A DNA stretch of 40,909 bases from assembly GCA_945903605.1 (NCBI GenBank), contig CAMDOH010000021.1:1-40909 (forward strand), read 5' to 3'. Every line of letters starts with the position of its first letter. The first letter of the stretch is position 1. The notes beneath the pieces were generated by a model that was not told where the DNA came from, searched no databases, and saw nothing but the letters and a program-made list of their open reading frames with translations. Source of the stretch: Akkermansia muciniphila (lineage in GTDB: Bacteria > Verrucomicrobiota > Verrucomicrobiia > Limisphaerales > UBA1100). The position numbers and the translations under genes are program-made. Positions 1 through 9,515 of the stretch are shown in pieces.

Positions 1-414
1 AAAGAACTCACCGCAAAAGGGCCAGTGCTCGTTCGCCTCACTTGCGGTTGCTTGGGTTGCGACAAGGAGCTGCCTTATTTTCAAGAAGTTCACGCCGCAT
101 ACAAAGAAAAGGGATTGATCAGTCTGGCCGTTTTCAAAGAGGCCGATGCAAAGATTGAATCCTACGTGAAAGAAAAGAAACTCAACATGCTTTACGCCGT
201 CGATCCCAAGGGCGATAGCTGGAAGATTTTTCAAACGAAAGCCATGCCGAGCAACTTCCTGATCGAAAAGGGCGGCCGCATTTCCGCCATTTCCACCGGC
301 TGCGACACGAGCGGATTGCTCGCACGCGGACTCGGTGACAAAGCGGCCAAGCTCGTCGGCACCGAGAAGGTCGACATCAAGACCGTCGTGGACCAAAAGA
401 CGAAGAAGAAGTAA
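1..414 (+). CDS. Thioredoxin/TlpA-like redoxin, 5' end cut by window edge
   Basis: The reading frame is open from the first base, so the true start lies to the left; 137 codons are visible. The segment K-G-P-V-L-V-R-L-T-C-G-C-L-G-C matches the strand and active-site turn of thioredoxin-fold proteins of the TlpA/ResA or AhpC/TSA type, with CLGC where CxxC is expected. An extra Cys two residues earlier gives a C-x-C-x-x-C cluster. Further on, A-M-P-S-N-F-L-I-E-K-G-G-R-I is the typical cis-proline loop and following strand. The C-terminus is lysine-rich. Such proteins usually reduce or exchange thiols in the periplasm, but the missing N-terminus hides any signal peptide. A terminator follows at 452. 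Fold confidence is high; the exact subfamily is open. Confidence 0.75.
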   Translation, partial: KELTAKGPVLVRLTCGCLGCDKELPYFQEVHAAYKEKGLISLAVFKEADAKIESYVKEKKLNMLYAVDPKGDSWKIFQTKAMPSNFLIEKGGRISAISTGCDTSGLLARGLGDKAAKLVGTEKVDIKTVVDQKTKKK

Positions 415-451
415 GTCGGTCGCCGTACATCCTGTCTGCCTCAAATTGAAG

Positions 452-479
452 AAGGCCCGCTGCGAAGCGGGCCTTTTTT
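452..479 (+). terminator. Rho-independent terminator of the redoxin gene
   Basis: A perfect 9-bp GC-rich stem (452-460 with 467-475) closes a 6-nt loop and runs into a T tract ending at 479. It lies 37 nt after the redoxin stop codon. The opposite strand lacks a good T tract, so it should act mainly on rightward transcription, although it also sits beyond the end of the converging dapL gene. Confidence 0.9.
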
Positions 480-503
480 ACATTGTGTCGAGGGCGACTC
501 GGG

Positions 504-1742
504 TTACCACTTCAGTTCCTGCAAACGTCGGGTGACTTCCTCGGCATTGGCGCGGCTATTGAAAGCTGAGATGCGGAAGAAGCCATCGCCTTTCGAGCCG
601 AAGCCGGAGCCGGGCGTGATGACGACATTGGCCTCGCCCAGAATCTTATCGAAGACCTGCCAGCTCGTGATGCCTTTGGGCGTGCGCACCCAGATGTACG
701 GCGCGTTCACACCACCGAAAACTTTCAGCCCGGCTCTGCGCGCTCCGGTGCGCAGCACTTTCGCGTTGCCCATGTAATGTTCGACGAGCGCGCGCACTTG
801 CGCCTTGCCGTCGTCCGAGTAAAGCGCCTCGGCGGCGCGCTGGATGATGTACGAGACACCATTGAACTTCGTGGTCATCCGGCGGTTCCAAAGCGGATGG
901 AGCGGCTTGAGTTCGCCGGACTTTGTCTGCGCGTTGAGCGACTTTGGCACCACGGTGAAGGCGCAGCGCGTGCCGGTGAACCCGCCGTTCTTGGAGAAGC
1001 TGCGGAACTCGATGGCGCACTCGCGCGCGCCGGGGATTTCGTAGATGGAATGCGGGATGCCCGGCTCGCTGATGTAGGCTTCATAAGCCGCGTCAAAAAG
1101 AATGATGGCCTTATTTGCCAGCGCGTATTTCACCCAGGACTCCAGTTGCTCGCGCGTCGCTGCGGCGCCGGTGGGGTTGTTCGGCGAGCAAAGGTAAATC
1201 ACGTCCACATGCTTCTTCGGCGGCTCGGGCACGAAGCCATTGCTCGCGCGGCAGGGCAGATAGACAATCTTGCCATAGGCACCGGCGTCATTCGCTTCGC
1301 CCGTGTGGCCGGCCATCACGTTCGTGTCCACGTACACGGGATAGACGGGGTCGCTGATGGCGATTTTGTTTTTGCCACCGAGGATGTCGAGGATGCTGCC
1401 GCAATCGCACTTGGATCCGTCGCTCACAAAAATCTCGTCATCGGCCACATCCATCCCGTGATCGCGATAATCATTCTTCGCGATCGCCGCGCGTAGCCAC
1501 TCATAGCCCTGCTCAGGGCCGTAGCCTTTGAAGGTCGAGCGCGTGCCCATATCATCAACCGCCTGGTGCAGCGCGGCGATGACAGCGGGTGGCAGCGGCT
1601 CCGTCACATCGCCGATGCCGCAGCGGATGAGCCGGGCCGCGCCCTCGGGATGGGCGTCGCAAAAGGATTTCACGCGCCGGCCAATTTCTGGAAAGAGGTA
1701 GCCGGCCTTGAGCTTGAGATAATTTTCGTTGAGCAGTGCCAT
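504..1742 (-). CDS. dapL: LL-diaminopimelate aminotransferase
   Basis: This is a PLP-dependent fold-type I aminotransferase that converts tetrahydrodipicolinate to LL-diaminopimelate in one step with glutamate as donor, feeding lysine and peptidoglycan synthesis. The 412 residues match the usual DapL length of about 410. Visible landmarks are Y-L-F-P-E-I near residue 15, F-K-G-Y-G-P near 71-76, S-P-N-N-P-T-G at 186-192, D-A-A-Y at 217-220 and the Schiff-base Lys in S-F-S-K near 251. The start was placed at 1742 (M-A-L-L-N-E-N-Y) because DapL proteins begin just before the N-Y-L-K-L region; an in-frame Met lies five codons upstream. No Shine-Dalgarno is visible. It follows the PVC cytochrome gene by 73 nt on the same strand and may share its transcript. 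Confidence 0.93.
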   Translation of the reverse strand: MALLNENYLKLKAGYLFPEIGRRVKSFCDAHPEGAARLIRCGIGDVTEPLPPAVIAALHQAVDDMGTRSTFKGYGPEQGYEWLRAAIAKNDYRDHGMDVADDEIFVSDGSKCDCGSILDILGGKNKIAISDPVYPVYVDTNVMAGHTGEANDAGAYGKIVYLPCRASNGFVPEPPKKHVDVIYLCSPNNPTGAAATREQLESWVKYALANKAIILFDAAYEAYISEPGIPHSIYEIPGARECAIEFRSFSKNGGFTGTRCAFTVVPKSLNAQTKSGELKPLHPLWNRRMTTKFNGVSYIIQRAAEALYSDDGKAQVRALVEHYMGNAKVLRTGARRAGLKVFGGVNAPYIWVRTPKGITSWQVFDKILGEANVVITPGSGFGSKGDGFFRISAFNSRANAEEVTRRLQELKW

Positions 1743-1815
1743 GAGAATGATCGCCATGAATGGCGGATAAGGCGCGGACGTTAACGCAAGCGCGCGGCGG
1801 TGGCAAGTGGGCGTG

Positions 1816-4800
1816 TCAGGGCACTTTGGGCGCGAGCAGGTAGGCAAAGAGGTCGCGCACCTGCTGGGGTTGCATGGCGTCGAGCAAGCCCTCGGGCATG
1901 AGCGAAGTGCTCATCGCTTGGAGCAATTTCACTTCGCTGCGGGCGAGCGTCACCTCATTGCGCGCCAGATCGCGCAGCGTGACGGAGAGCGGCGTTTGCT
2001 GGGTGATAAAACCCGTCAACGTCTGGTTGTCGAGAGTGGTGATGTTGAAGCCCGCGAATTCCTCGCGGATGCCGAGCGAGGGATCCACGATAGCCGGGAT
2101 GAGGAAATCCAGATTGTTCAATTGATACGCGCCCAAGTCCGGCCCCACATTGCCGCCTTCATTCTGAAAACGGTGACAGGCCGCGCAGGCCAATTTGAAG
2201 AGTTCGCGACCGGCAGCGGCATGGCCTTTGCCTGCGGCCAATTCCTGACGCACCTCCGCCATGCGCTGCGTTTTGGCTTCGGTGGTCTGTCGAACGCGGC
2301 CCCAATGTTTTTGCACGAGGCGATCCACCCGCTCATCCTGATGGCTCTGCATGGCGAGCACGGTGGCCGGATCGATCGTTTCGCGTGCGACGCCGTTGCC
2401 GACGGCCTGCAAGAGTTGCAACGCCCAGTTGACGCGGCTGGCCAGTACGTGCTGCGCCGCCGTGCGCTGCGTCTGCGGCATGGCGGGATATTCCTTGAGA
2501 AGGACGCGGCCAATCTCTTCGCCATCGAAGCGTTGCAGCGCAGTGAAGAGGTCATTGCGCTGTGCATCCGTTTTTTCCGTGCGGAACTGTGCGAGGAACA
2601 GCGGCACGGCGCGCGCCTCGCGGCGTTCGGATAATAGGCGGATCAATTCGCGGCGATCGTTCGTCGGCGTCTGGGCGTCGGTCACTTTATCGAGTGCCGA
2701 TTGCAGCGCTTCGGGCAGACCCAGTCGCGTGGCGAAACTGGTAAGCACGGGCGTGCGCGGGCGCGACTGCCATGCTTTGCGCGCGGCAGCGAGCAGTGAA
2801 TCGGGCACGGCGCGGACGGTGTCACCGCGCAAACCTTCCTCCATGCCGGTGATGAGCAGATCCAGTTCTGCGGCGCCGGGAGCCAAAGCCATCAGCGTGG
2901 CGGCTGCCTGCAAATTTTCCGGCGTGCGATCGGCGGTGTAGCGGCGGCCCAGTCGCGCGGTGATGTGTCTGGTGACGATGGGTTGCTGCCAGAGTTTGGC
3001 GTCCTTGAAAAGCGCGATGACTTGCGAGCGATGGCTCGTGGCCTTGGATTCGATGGCCCACCAGAGGAGGAGGGGAATGTGCTTGTCGCCCGCGTCTTCA
3101 TGACGCTCCAAAAGCGCGCGCAAAAGTGGAAGCGCAGCGTCTGCAGGCCAGCGTTTGCACGAAGCGGCGAGCTGACAACGGATTTCCAGATGAGCTTCGT
3201 TGCGAGCCAGGCTCAGGAGTTTTGACTGCAAGGCTGGCACCAACTGGCGACTGTCGCCGAGTAGTCGGACGGTCCAGTAGCGGACGAAGGGATGAGGATG
3301 GGAAAGGGTTTTGGCGGCGAAGTCGGTGTTAAAACCGCCGCTGGCGTTGACGGCCCAGAACGCTTCGAGCGCCAGTTGGCTGGTCTCGTTTTCAACGAGC
3401 TTGCGGAGCGCAGGCAAGAGCGATGCATCGCGGCGATCGGCGAGCACGCGCAGGGTTTCCTGCCGCCACCATTTATTGGGATGCGCAAGCAGCGCGATGA
3501 GTTTTTCGCCGCTCAGTTTGGCGAGGTCGAAGGGTTGGACGGGCTTGGGCGCTTCCACATTTTGGAGGCGGTAGATGCGGCCGCTCTCTTTGTGCCACGT
3601 GTCACGAGGGTCGAGATGACTCAGCCGGCTGTCGTACCAGTCGGCAAAATACACTGCGCCATCGGGCCCGGCCTTGGTGTCCACCGGGCGGAACCAGCGG
3701 TCATCGGTGAGCACGGGAGTGTCGGTGTCCTCGGTGCGAAAGGTGGAAGTGTCGGGATAAATTCGCGCGGCCTGCACGCGATTGACAAGTGACATGCCGG
3801 CGATGATCTGGCCTTCGTGATGCGGCAGCGCGCCGCCTTCATAGATGATCATCGATTGCGGGAAGCGTTGTTTGAAACCCACATGCGCCATGTGCTCGAA
3901 CCAGCCGAAGGCGTACGGGTTCATCAGCGGGCCGTGTTTGCCCCAGCCTTTGATGTAGCAGCCGCCCTGTTCATAATGCACGCCGCGGGTGTCGCCGTAG
4001 TTGGTGCCGGAAAAGAGGCGACCCTGCGAATCGAAGTCGATGCAGTAGGTGTTGCCGCCGCCCTCGGCGAAGACTTCAAATTGGCGCGTCGCTGGATGGT
4101 AACGCCAAACGGCCTGACCAAGAAATTTCACGCCCTGAATATCCGCCGTGCACGTGCTGCCGTGCGCGCCGTAAATCCAGCCGTCGGGTCCCCAACGCAG
4201 ACTGTTGGCACCGGAGTGCGTGTCTTCCAACCCAAATCCCGACAGGTGCACTTCCGGATTGGCGTCGGGAATGTCATCGCGATTCTTGTCGGGATAAAAT
4301 AGCAGATAGGGCGGCATGAGCACCCACACGCCGCCGCGTCCGCTCAACACGCTGCGCGCCATGCTCAGTCCGTCCGTGAAAACCTTGTGCTTGTCGAAAC
4401 GACCGTCGCCGTCGGTGTCCTCGTGGATGGAAATCAAGTCCGCGCCGCGGTCGTGATGCGGCGGCGCCTTGGGCACCTTGTCGTACACGGCGCGCAAATA
4501 TCGATCGTAGGAAACAATTTTCAGCCCGGCCGGAAATGGATATTGTAAATACTGCACCACCCACAGGCGGCCGCGTTCATCGAAGTTCATGTTCAACGGC
4601 TGACGCACTAGCGGTTCGTGCGCCACCACCTGCATGGCCAACCCCGTGCCGACCTTGAAATTCTTGATGGTGGCCTCGGGCGTCAACGGCCTGGAGGCAT
4701 CAGTTAGCGCTCCGCCCGGCTTGAAACTGTCCACGAAGGGCTTGAGCTTGTCATCGAATTGCGGGCCTTTTTTATCCGCAGCAGCGAGCGAGAATGTGAT

Positions 4801-4830
4801 TGAGGCGAGGATGAATGCCGCAAGTTTCAT
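1816..4830 (-). CDS. PVC-type secreted dehydrogenase-like protein with HEAT-like repeats and C-terminal CxxCH heme domain
   Basis: The protein has 1,004 residues from M-K-L-A-A-F-I-L, which begins a plausible signal peptide ending near A-A-A-D; an ORF extension upstream adds basic residues and is less likely. An N-terminal part (about 60-430) resembles the PVC 'membrane-bound dehydrogenase' beta-propeller, with motifs such as [10 protein letters not shown] and [11 protein letters not shown] helical middle region rich in L-A and R-R repeats looks HEAT-like. The C-terminus carries C-A-A-C-H at about 882-886 followed by N-V-G-P-D-L-G, the layout of the PVC heme-binding domain. Such proteins are numerous in Planctomycetes and Verrucomicrobia and are thought to oxidise sugars or polysaccharide breakdown products in the periplasm; the substrate here is unknown. 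It lies between the nucleoside transporter and dapL on the same strand. Confidence 0.88.
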   Translation of the reverse strand: MKLAAFILASITFSLAAADKKGPQFDDKLKPFVDSFKPGGALTDASRPLTPEATIKNFKVGTGLAMQVVAHEPLVRQPLNMNFDERGRLWVVQYLQYPFPAGLKIVSYDRYLRAVYDKVPKAPPHHDRGADLISIHEDTDGDGRFDKHKVFTDGLSMARSVLSGRGGVWVLMPPYLLFYPDKNRDDIPDANPEVHLSGFGLEDTHSGANSLRWGPDGWIYGAHGSTCTADIQGVKFLGQAVWRYHPATRQFEVFAEGGGNTYCIDFDSQGRLFSGTNYGDTRGVHYEQGGCYIKGWGKHGPLMNPYAFGWFEHMAHVGFKQRFPQSMIIYEGGALPHHEGQIIAGMSLVNRVQAARIYPDTSTFRTEDTDTPVLTDDRWFRPVDTKAGPDGAVYFADWYDSRLSHLDPRDTWHKESGRIYRLQNVEAPKPVQPFDLAKLSGEKLIALLAHPNKWWRQETLRVLADRRDASLLPALRKLVENETSQLALEAFWAVNASGGFNTDFAAKTLSHPHPFVRYWTVRLLGDSRQLVPALQSKLLSLARNEAHLEIRCQLAASCKRWPADAALPLLRALLERHEDAGDKHIPLLLWWAIESKATSHRSQVIALFKDAKLWQQPIVTRHITARLGRRYTADRTPENLQAAATLMALAPGAAELDLLITGMEEGLRGDTVRAVPDSLLAAARKAWQSRPRTPVLTSFATRLGLPEALQSALDKVTDAQTPTNDRRELIRLLSERREARAVPLFLAQFRTEKTDAQRNDLFTALQRFDGEEIGRVLLKEYPAMPQTQRTAAQHVLASRVNWALQLLQAVGNGVARETIDPATVLAMQSHQDERVDRLVQKHWGRVRQTTEAKTQRMAEVRQELAAGKGHAAAGRELFKLACAACHRFQNEGGNVGPDLGAYQLNNLDFLIPAIVDPSLGIREEFAGFNITTLDNQTLTGFITQQTPLSVTLRDLARNEVTLARSEVKLLQAMSTSLMPEGLLDAMQPQQVRDLFAYLLAPKVP

Positions 4831-4879
4831 GGTGCGTGTTGGACGAACTTTGGCACCCCGCTTCTTCACGGGCAAGTGA

Positions 4880-6142
4880 CTAAAGAAGAATGCCGGCGAT
4901 GCAAGCCGTCAGATAACAGGCGAGCAGCCCGCCCAACATCGCGCGCAGACCCAGAGAGGCGAGGTCTTTGCGGCGGTCCGGTGCCAGTGCGCCGATGCCG
5001 CCAATCTGGATGGCGATGCTCGCGAAGTTCGCAAAGCCGCACAGGGCATAGCTCGCGAGCATGACGCTGCGCAGGTCGAGATTCTGCACCTGTCCCGTGA
5101 GGGAAATGTAGGCGACGAATTCGTTGAGCACGATGCGTTCGCCCAGCAGGCTGCCGATTGCCATGCAGTCCTTTGCAGGCACGCCCATGAGCCAGGCGAT
5201 GGGCGCGTTGATCCAGCCCAGAAATGTTTGCAGCGGCGTGGCGCAGTGGACATCCAGAAAGCCCAGTCCCATCGAGAGCAGAAAATTGCACAGTGCCACC
5301 GTCGCGATAAAGGCGATGAGCATGGCCATAATGTTGAGTGAAAGAGTCATTCCATCGCTGGCACCTCGGCAGAGCGCGTCCAGCCCGTTGTGACTCTCGC
5401 TCTCGATTTTCGCCGTTGCGCCGGAGGCCGTTTCTGATTTCTCCAATTCCGGCAGCAGAATCTTCGCGATGAGCAACGAAGCCGGCGCGCTCAAGACCGA
5501 AGCCGTGATGAGGTGGCCGGCCATGCCTTTGAACCCGGCGTCCTCGCCCAGTTTCGTGTACACCGCCAGCACACCGCCGGCGATGGTGGCCATGCCGCCG
5601 ACCATCACGGCCATGAGCTCGCTGCGCGTCATCCGCAGGAGATATGGGCGGATGACCAGCGGCGCCTCGGTCTGGCCCATGAAAATATTCGCCGCCGCGC
5701 AGAGGCTTTCGCTGCCGCTCGTGCGCATCACACGCTGCATCACCCAGGCGAAGGCGCGGACGACCCGTTGTAGGATTCCGTAGTGATAGAGCAGACTTGA
5801 AAGCGCGGCGACAAAGACAATCGTGGCTGTCACCATCACAAAGAAAACCATGCCCGACTCAAGCGAGAGTCCTTTTTTGAGCGCGTCGAAATTGGCGAGC
5901 GGACCGAAGATGAAGCGCGCGCCCTCCTGACTGAAATCGATGAGGCGACTGACCGCATTGCCTGCTGCTGAAAACACCCGCTGCCCGAGCTGAGTCTTGA
6001 GGATGATGAGCGCGAGGAAAAACTGGAGGCCAACACCCGTGAGCACCGTTGGCCACGGAAAGCGTTTGCGGTCGAGTGAAAAAACCCACGCCAGCCCGAT
6101 GAAGGCGACCAGCCCCAAGAGGCTGATGAATCTCAAATCCAT
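4880..6142 (-). CDS. Concentrative nucleoside transporter (CNT/NupC family)
   Basis: This is an integral membrane ion-coupled nucleoside importer. The 420-residue protein shows the CNT signature G-Q-T-E-A-P-L-V-I-R-P-Y-L, then M-T-R-S-E-L-M-A-V-M and G-G-M-A-T-I-A-G-G-V-L, and near the C-terminus L-G-E-R-I-V-L-N-E-F-V-A-Y, all hallmarks of the substrate and cation site. Several hydrophobic segments are spread over its length. The start at 6142 (M-D-L-R-F-I-S-L-L-G) places the first membrane helix at the N-terminus; the 64-residue upstream extension has no membrane character. It lies 49 nt before the PVC cytochrome gene. The nucleoside preference cannot be read from sequence alone. Confidence 0.92.
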   Translation of the reverse strand: MDLRFISLLGLVAFIGLAWVFSLDRKRFPWPTVLTGVGLQFFLALIILKTQLGQRVFSAAGNAVSRLIDFSQEGARFIFGPLANFDALKKGLSLESGMVFFVMVTATIVFVAALSSLLYHYGILQRVVRAFAWVMQRVMRTSGSESLCAAANIFMGQTEAPLVIRPYLLRMTRSELMAVMVGGMATIAGGVLAVYTKLGEDAGFKGMAGHLITASVLSAPASLLIAKILLPELEKSETASGATAKIESESHNGLDALCRGASDGMTLSLNIMAMLIAFIATVALCNFLLSMGLGFLDVHCATPLQTFLGWINAPIAWLMGVPAKDCMAIGSLLGERIVLNEFVAYISLTGQVQNLDLRSVMLASYALCGFANFASIAIQIGGIGALAPDRRKDLASLGLRAMLGGLLACYLTACIAGILL

Positions 6143-6178
6143 CCCCGCCCTTATAGGCCAAAGGCAGCCCCCCGCACA

Positions 6179-6192
6179 AGCTCGGGCGAGCT
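6179..6192. promoter_or_regulatory. Perfect inverted repeat upstream of the nucleoside transporter
   Basis: AGCTCG and its exact complement flank a 2-bp centre, 37 bp upstream of the transporter start codon. The size and position suit a dimeric repressor site, but a 6-bp arm can arise by chance and no clear promoter for the leftward gene was found around it. Confidence 0.3.
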
Positions 6193-6257
6193 GGAATTTA
6201 CGATTCGATTGAAAAGATACGGCAGGACTAAACAGGTGAATATTGGAGTATGATTGC

Positions 6258-6288
6258 TTGTCAAACTGGGCGGTAGGACATATTGTCC
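6258..6288 (+). promoter_or_regulatory. Sigma-70-like promoter with palindrome over the -10 box
   Basis: TTGTCA at 6258-6263 and TATTGT at 6281-6286 are separated by exactly 17 bp and match the consensus in 5 of 6 and 4 of 6 positions. GGACA-TAT-TGTCC (6276-6288) is a perfect inverted repeat covering the -10 box, as expected for a repressor operator. The predicted transcription start, near 6293, leaves a leader of about 25 nt before the GTG start at 6319. Confidence 0.55.
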
Positions 6289-6318
6289 GAATCCGTCGAA
6301 TAACGAAGACAACGTTCC

Positions 6319-6573
6319 GTGAGAAACACCGCAAAAATATTACTCATCGCAGGGTTACTCCTCACGGCGAGTGTTGCGTTGGCTGAAGAAAAAACGGCTG
6401 CAAAAACGCCTGTGTTCGTCCGCGAGAATATTACGGGTCGCCCGCTGAATCTCCCTCCACCGATTGCTGCTACATCGCCGGCAAAATCTGATTTGCAAGA
6501 AGACGAAGGTGGTGGAAAGAAAAAAGGTTCGTACTCTCGTATCTCCCTGCGAAATCGGACGCGGATCAACTAG
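6319..6573 (+). CDS. Small secreted protein of unknown function
   Basis: I do not recognise this 84-residue protein. It starts at GTG and opens with a convincing signal peptide: R-N-T-A-K, a hydrophobic core I-L-L-I-A-G-L-L-L-T-A-S-V and an A-L-A cleavage motif near residue 22. The mature part of about 60 residues has a proline-rich stretch (R-P-L-N-L-P-P-P), an acidic patch and a G-G-G-K-K-K basic tail, with no cysteine. A good promoter lies directly upstream, and dedA starts 62 nt downstream on the same strand, so the two may be co-transcribed. Reality of the gene is supported by the signal peptide and promoter; function is unknown. Confidence 0.6.
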   Translation: MRNTAKILLIAGLLLTASVALAEEKTAAKTPVFVRENITGRPLNLPPPIAATSPAKSDLQEDEGGGKKKGSYSRISLRNRTRIN

Positions 6574-6635
6574 GTTCACTTCCCGCTTGCCTCGGGTTTG
6601 TTTTGTCCGGCAATCTCCGGCCCGCGTCAATCGAC

Positions 6636-7289
6636 ATGGGTACTCTCAAGCAATGGCTCGATTATTTTCTCCACCTCAACGATCACCTTTCTACGTTCGT
6701 CGGTGATCACGGCGTGTGGATTTACGGCCTCTTATTCCTCATCGTGTTTTGCGAAACGGGACTTGTATTCACTCCATTTCTACCAGGGGACTCGCTTTTG
6801 TTCGCCACGGGCGCGATTGCGGGGACTACGGGCAAGATCAATCCGGTCATCGCAGGTGCGGTTGTATTCATCGCCGCAGTCTTGGGTGACACGGTCAATT
6901 ATTGTGTTGGCCGCTTTGCCGGAATCAAACTTTCGGCGAGGTTTCCGAGATTTGTTAAGCCGGAGTATTTAGCGAAGACGCACGGGTTCTTTGATCGATA
7001 CGGCGCCAAAACTATCGTGATCGCTCGGTTTGTTCCATTCGTTCGGACGTTCGCGCCATTTGTGGCAGGGATTGGGCAAATGGCTTATCGCCGGTTTATG
7101 ATGTTCAACGTGATCGGTGCGGTGACGTGGGTGTTGTTACTGATTCCAGCGGGCTATTACTTCGGCCAGACGGAACTGGTGAAGAAACATTTCGAGCTGG
7201 TCATTCTCGGTATCATCTTCATCTCGATCTTGCCGGGTATCATCGAAGTGGCTCGCGAACGCAGGCGAATGAAACAAACTGCGCAGTGA
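6636..7289 (+). CDS. dedA: DedA family membrane protein
   Basis: The 217-residue protein closely follows the DedA pattern: a first hydrophobic block with F-C-E-T-G-L-V-F-T-P-F-L-P-G-D-S-L-L-F, the G-D-T-V-N-Y segment, and the conserved I-A-R-F-V-P-F-V-R-T-F-A-P-F-V-A-G-I-G region, ending in two more membrane helices. DedA proteins are inner-membrane proteins involved in undecaprenyl-phosphate or phospholipid recycling and proton-motive-force maintenance. The ATG at 6636 was chosen because E. coli DedA begins at the same point before the first amphipathic helix; a TTG 33 nt upstream is possible. It converges with alr, the two stop codons being 3 nt apart. Confidence 0.94.
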   Translation: MGTLKQWLDYFLHLNDHLSTFVGDHGVWIYGLLFLIVFCETGLVFTPFLPGDSLLFATGAIAGTTGKINPVIAGAVVFIAAVLGDTVNYCVGRFAGIKLSARFPRFVKPEYLAKTHGFFDRYGAKTIVIARFVPFVRTFAPFVAGIGQMAYRRFMMFNVIGAVTWVLLLIPAGYYFGQTELVKKHFELVILGIIFISILPGIIEVARERRRMKQTAQ

Positions 7290-7302
7290 CGGTCACGCTG
7301 CG
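7282..7302. terminator. Hairpin spanning both stop codons of dedA and alr
   Basis: CGCAG at 7282-7286 pairs with CTGCG at 7298-7302, and TGAC at 7287-7290 can pair with GTCA at 7292-7295 in an alternative inner stem. The structure contains both convergent stop codons. No T tract follows on either strand, so it is at best a weak bidirectional terminator or transcript end-stabiliser. Confidence 0.3.
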
Positions 7303-8429
7303 TGAGCGTTGAGGTAGAGGCGTGGAACGCGATAATTGATCGCCGTGAGAATTTCCCAAGGAACAGTTCCGCACCATTGTGCGAGTTCATTGGCGGTGAT
7401 GTTGTTTCTGCCTTGTCGCCCAATCAACACGACTTCATCGCCAGACTTCACTTTGGAAATGGAAGAAACATCGACGAGCATCTGATCCATCGTGATTCGT
7501 CCGAGCACGGGACAGCGGCGACCCTGGATCAACACTTCACAATGGCCGCTTCCCGCGCGCAGATAACCATCGCCATAACCGGCCGAGAGAGTGGCCACTC
7601 GCATCGCGTGCGGAGCGATATAGCTGCGCCCGTAACTGAGCGGTGTGCCAGCGGGGATTTGTTTCACGAGCGTGACGCGGCATTTCCAACTGAGCGCCGG
7701 CCGAAGGTTTTTTCGGAGCAGTGAATTGGCGCGCCGACGGCCAGTCGGCAACAATCCGTAAACCAGCAGTCCCGGTCGCACGAGGTTAAATGCCGACTTG
7801 GATTCATGCAGGAGCGAGGCGCTGTTGCTGGCATGAATGTGATCAAAATGAAATCCATCAGAAGCGAGTCTGGCGTTGAGTCGTTCAAAGCTGCGACGTT
7901 GCTTGTGTGTGAATGCCGAGTCGTCTTCAGCCGAGGCGAAGTGTGTGTAGATGCCTGAGAATCGAAGGTGTGAAAGTTGAGCGGAGGATTTCAGTAACTC
8001 CGGCGCGTCATCAATCGAAACGCCGAGTCGGCCCATGCCGGTATCGACTTTGAGATGTGCGTTGACGACTTTGTTAAACTTTCGGCCCAGCTCTGAGAAT
8101 CGCCGCGCTTCATCGAGTGAAGAAATTGTGGGCATGATTTCTTCGCGCACGGCTCGTTCCATTTCATCGGGCAGACAGGCGCCCAACATGAGAATCGGCC
8201 AGCCGCGACCGACGCTGCGGATGGCTCGCGCTTCTTCGAGATTGGCCACGCCAAAAATATCCGTGCCCGATTGCATGAGCAGTGCCGCGATCTGTCGGAG
8301 GCCGTGTCCGTAGGCGTCGGCTTTCACGACGGTCATGATGCGGACTTTTGGGCCGACGCGATGCCGGATCCAAGTGAGATTGCTCTGAAGCGCCGCGAGG
8401 TCGATTTCTGCCCAGCAACGATTCGTCAT
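7293..8429 (-). CDS. alr: Alanine racemase
   Basis: This PLP enzyme interconverts L- and D-alanine for peptidoglycan precursors. The 378 residues are normal length. V-V-K-A-D-A-Y-G-H-G holds the PLP-binding Lys36, and the partner catalytic tyrosine sits in L-S-A-G-Y-G-D-G-Y in the C-terminal barrel-proximal domain. V-D-T-G-M-G-R-L-G and H-A-S-N-S-A-S are the other expected barrel motifs. Its ATG overlaps the tsaB stop codon as ATGA, implying translational coupling. It is the last gene of the CPBP-thiL-tsaE-tsaB-alr operon. Together with dapL it supplies two building blocks of a DAP-type cell wall. Confidence 0.96.
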   Translation of the reverse strand: MTNRCWAEIDLAALQSNLTWIRHRVGPKVRIMTVVKADAYGHGLRQIAALLMQSGTDIFGVANLEEARAIRSVGRGWPILMLGACLPDEMERAVREEIMPTISSLDEARRFSELGRKFNKVVNAHLKVDTGMGRLGVSIDDAPELLKSSAQLSHLRFSGIYTHFASAEDDSAFTHKQRRSFERLNARLASDGFHFDHIHASNSASLLHESKSAFNLVRPGLLVYGLLPTGRRRANSLLRKNLRPALSWKCRVTLVKQIPAGTPLSYGRSYIAPHAMRVATLSAGYGDGYLRAGSGHCEVLIQGRRCPVLGRITMDQMLVDVSSISKVKSGDEVVLIGRQGRNNITANELAQWCGTVPWEILTAINYRVPRLYLNAHAA

Positions 8430-9109
8430 GTGAGATTGCAGTCGGAGGCAGGTTGGTTTGGCAAGTCCTGCGTTAGAATTGTTCTCGGCATATTCGATTT
8501 GGCGAATTGCGAAAGGCGAAGATAGATCGGCTCGATCAGTTCACCTGACACTGAATCATCGCATCCTGCGGCAATCATCGCCAGTGCGGCTGCATCGGGA
8601 AAGAGTGGCGAACAGCGCGCGTTGTGTTTCTCCAAATCGGGGCCGAAGGTCGGCACTTCAATTTCAGCTTCGAGCGTGGCACGGGTGATGATTTCCAATG
8701 GGGTTGTCTGCCGCCATAGCGACTCTGAAATCTCGTAACCGGCGCGATAGAATTCGCCGCGTTGTGCATCAATGAGGAGGCGGGCACTGCCGTTGAAGTG
8801 GTTCAACTGAAGGCGTGCGGCGAGACAATCGATGCTGGAAATGGGAATCAACCGAACCTCGCGAGCCAGTTGCCAGCCTTGCGCAATCGCGATTGCTGAG
8901 CGAATGCCTGCATACGATCCCGGTCCGATTCCCAAGGCGATGGCTTCAACGTATTCACGCCGCCACCCGGCAGCGGCAAGGACCTGCTCGATCATCGTCA
9001 ATGGGCTGGTCTCAATCGTCTCCAAGGAAACTGCAGCGAGGACAGTCGCTCCATCAGCAGCCGCAACGGATCGCCGTGATGAGGAAAGATCAATGGCCAA
9101 CGTCTTCAT
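8426..9109 (-). CDS. tsaB: tRNA t6A biosynthesis protein TsaB
   Basis: TsaB is the non-catalytic ASKHA-fold partner of TsaD in the complex that attaches threonylcarbamoyl to A37 of ANN-decoding tRNAs. The 227-residue protein begins M-K-T-L-A-I-D-L-S-S-S and has the family motif G-I-G-P-G-S-Y-A-G-I-R-S-A-I-A. The start at 9109 gives the normal N-terminus and overlaps tsaE by 20 nt; a longer in-frame extension only repeats tsaE sequence in another frame. The gene overlaps alr by 4 nt (ATGA). TsaD is not in this window. Confidence 0.95.
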   Translation of the reverse strand: MKTLAIDLSSSRRSVAAADGATVLAAVSLETIETSPLTMIEQVLAAAGWRREYVEAIALGIGPGSYAGIRSAIAIAQGWQLAREVRLIPISSIDCLAARLQLNHFNGSARLLIDAQRGEFYRAGYEISESLWRQTTPLEIITRATLEAEIEVPTFGPDLEKHNARCSPLFPDAAALAMIAAGCDDSVSGELIEPIYLRLSQFAKSNMPRTILTQDLPNQPASDCNLT

Positions 9110-9515
9110 ACGTGATCCGGCGCTCTGTTGGGCTGTGAGTGATGATGTCGATCCGATGAAATTGAGTTGGGAGTGGACCGTGCCAGCGATCGATCCACTC
9201 GATGACACTCACGCCCGTCGGCTGAAAATAGGATTCGAGTCCGGCGCGAATGATTTCATCGCTGGATTGCATCCGGTAAAAATCGAGGTGCGCGAGCGGC
9301 AGGCGTCCTTCGTTGTGTTCGATGACGAGCGCGAATGTGGGGGAGGTGATCGGCGTGGAGATGCCGAGTCCGGCGGCAATGCCTTTGACGAATTGAGTCT
9401 TGCCGCTGCCAAGATCGCCGGCCAGTCCAATCACCGTTCCGGGTGCGATGTTGGCAGCCCAGTCGCGACCGAAAGCCATCGTATCCTCGGGGCTATTTGA
9501 AATGAATGTAGCCAT
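9090..9515 (-). CDS. tsaE: tRNA t6A biosynthesis ATPase TsaE
   Basis: TsaE is a small P-loop ATPase that drives turnover of the TsaB-TsaD complex. The Walker A motif G-D-L-G-S-G-K-T lies near residues 33-40, followed by S-P-T-F and the H-L-D-F-Y-R segment, and V-I-E-W-I-D near the C-terminus, all typical. Length 141 residues is normal (about 140-155). It overlaps thiL by 23 nt and tsaB by 20 nt, so the three genes form one overlapping translational unit. No Shine-Dalgarno is visible before the ATG. Confidence 0.95.
   Translation of the reverse strand: MATFISNSPEDTMAFGRDWAANIAPGTVIGLAGDLGSGKTQFVKGIAAGLGISTPITSPTFALVIEHNEGRLPLAHLDFYRMQSSDEIIRAGLESYFQPTGVSVIEWIDRWHGPLPTQFHRIDIITHSPTERRITYEDVGH

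Noticed and set aside
777-2634. Long plus-strand frames opposite dapL and the PVC cytochrome gene (777-1496 and 1807-2634)
   Set aside because: They are antisense to genes with strong motifs, and their products contain no recognisable motif or signal peptide.
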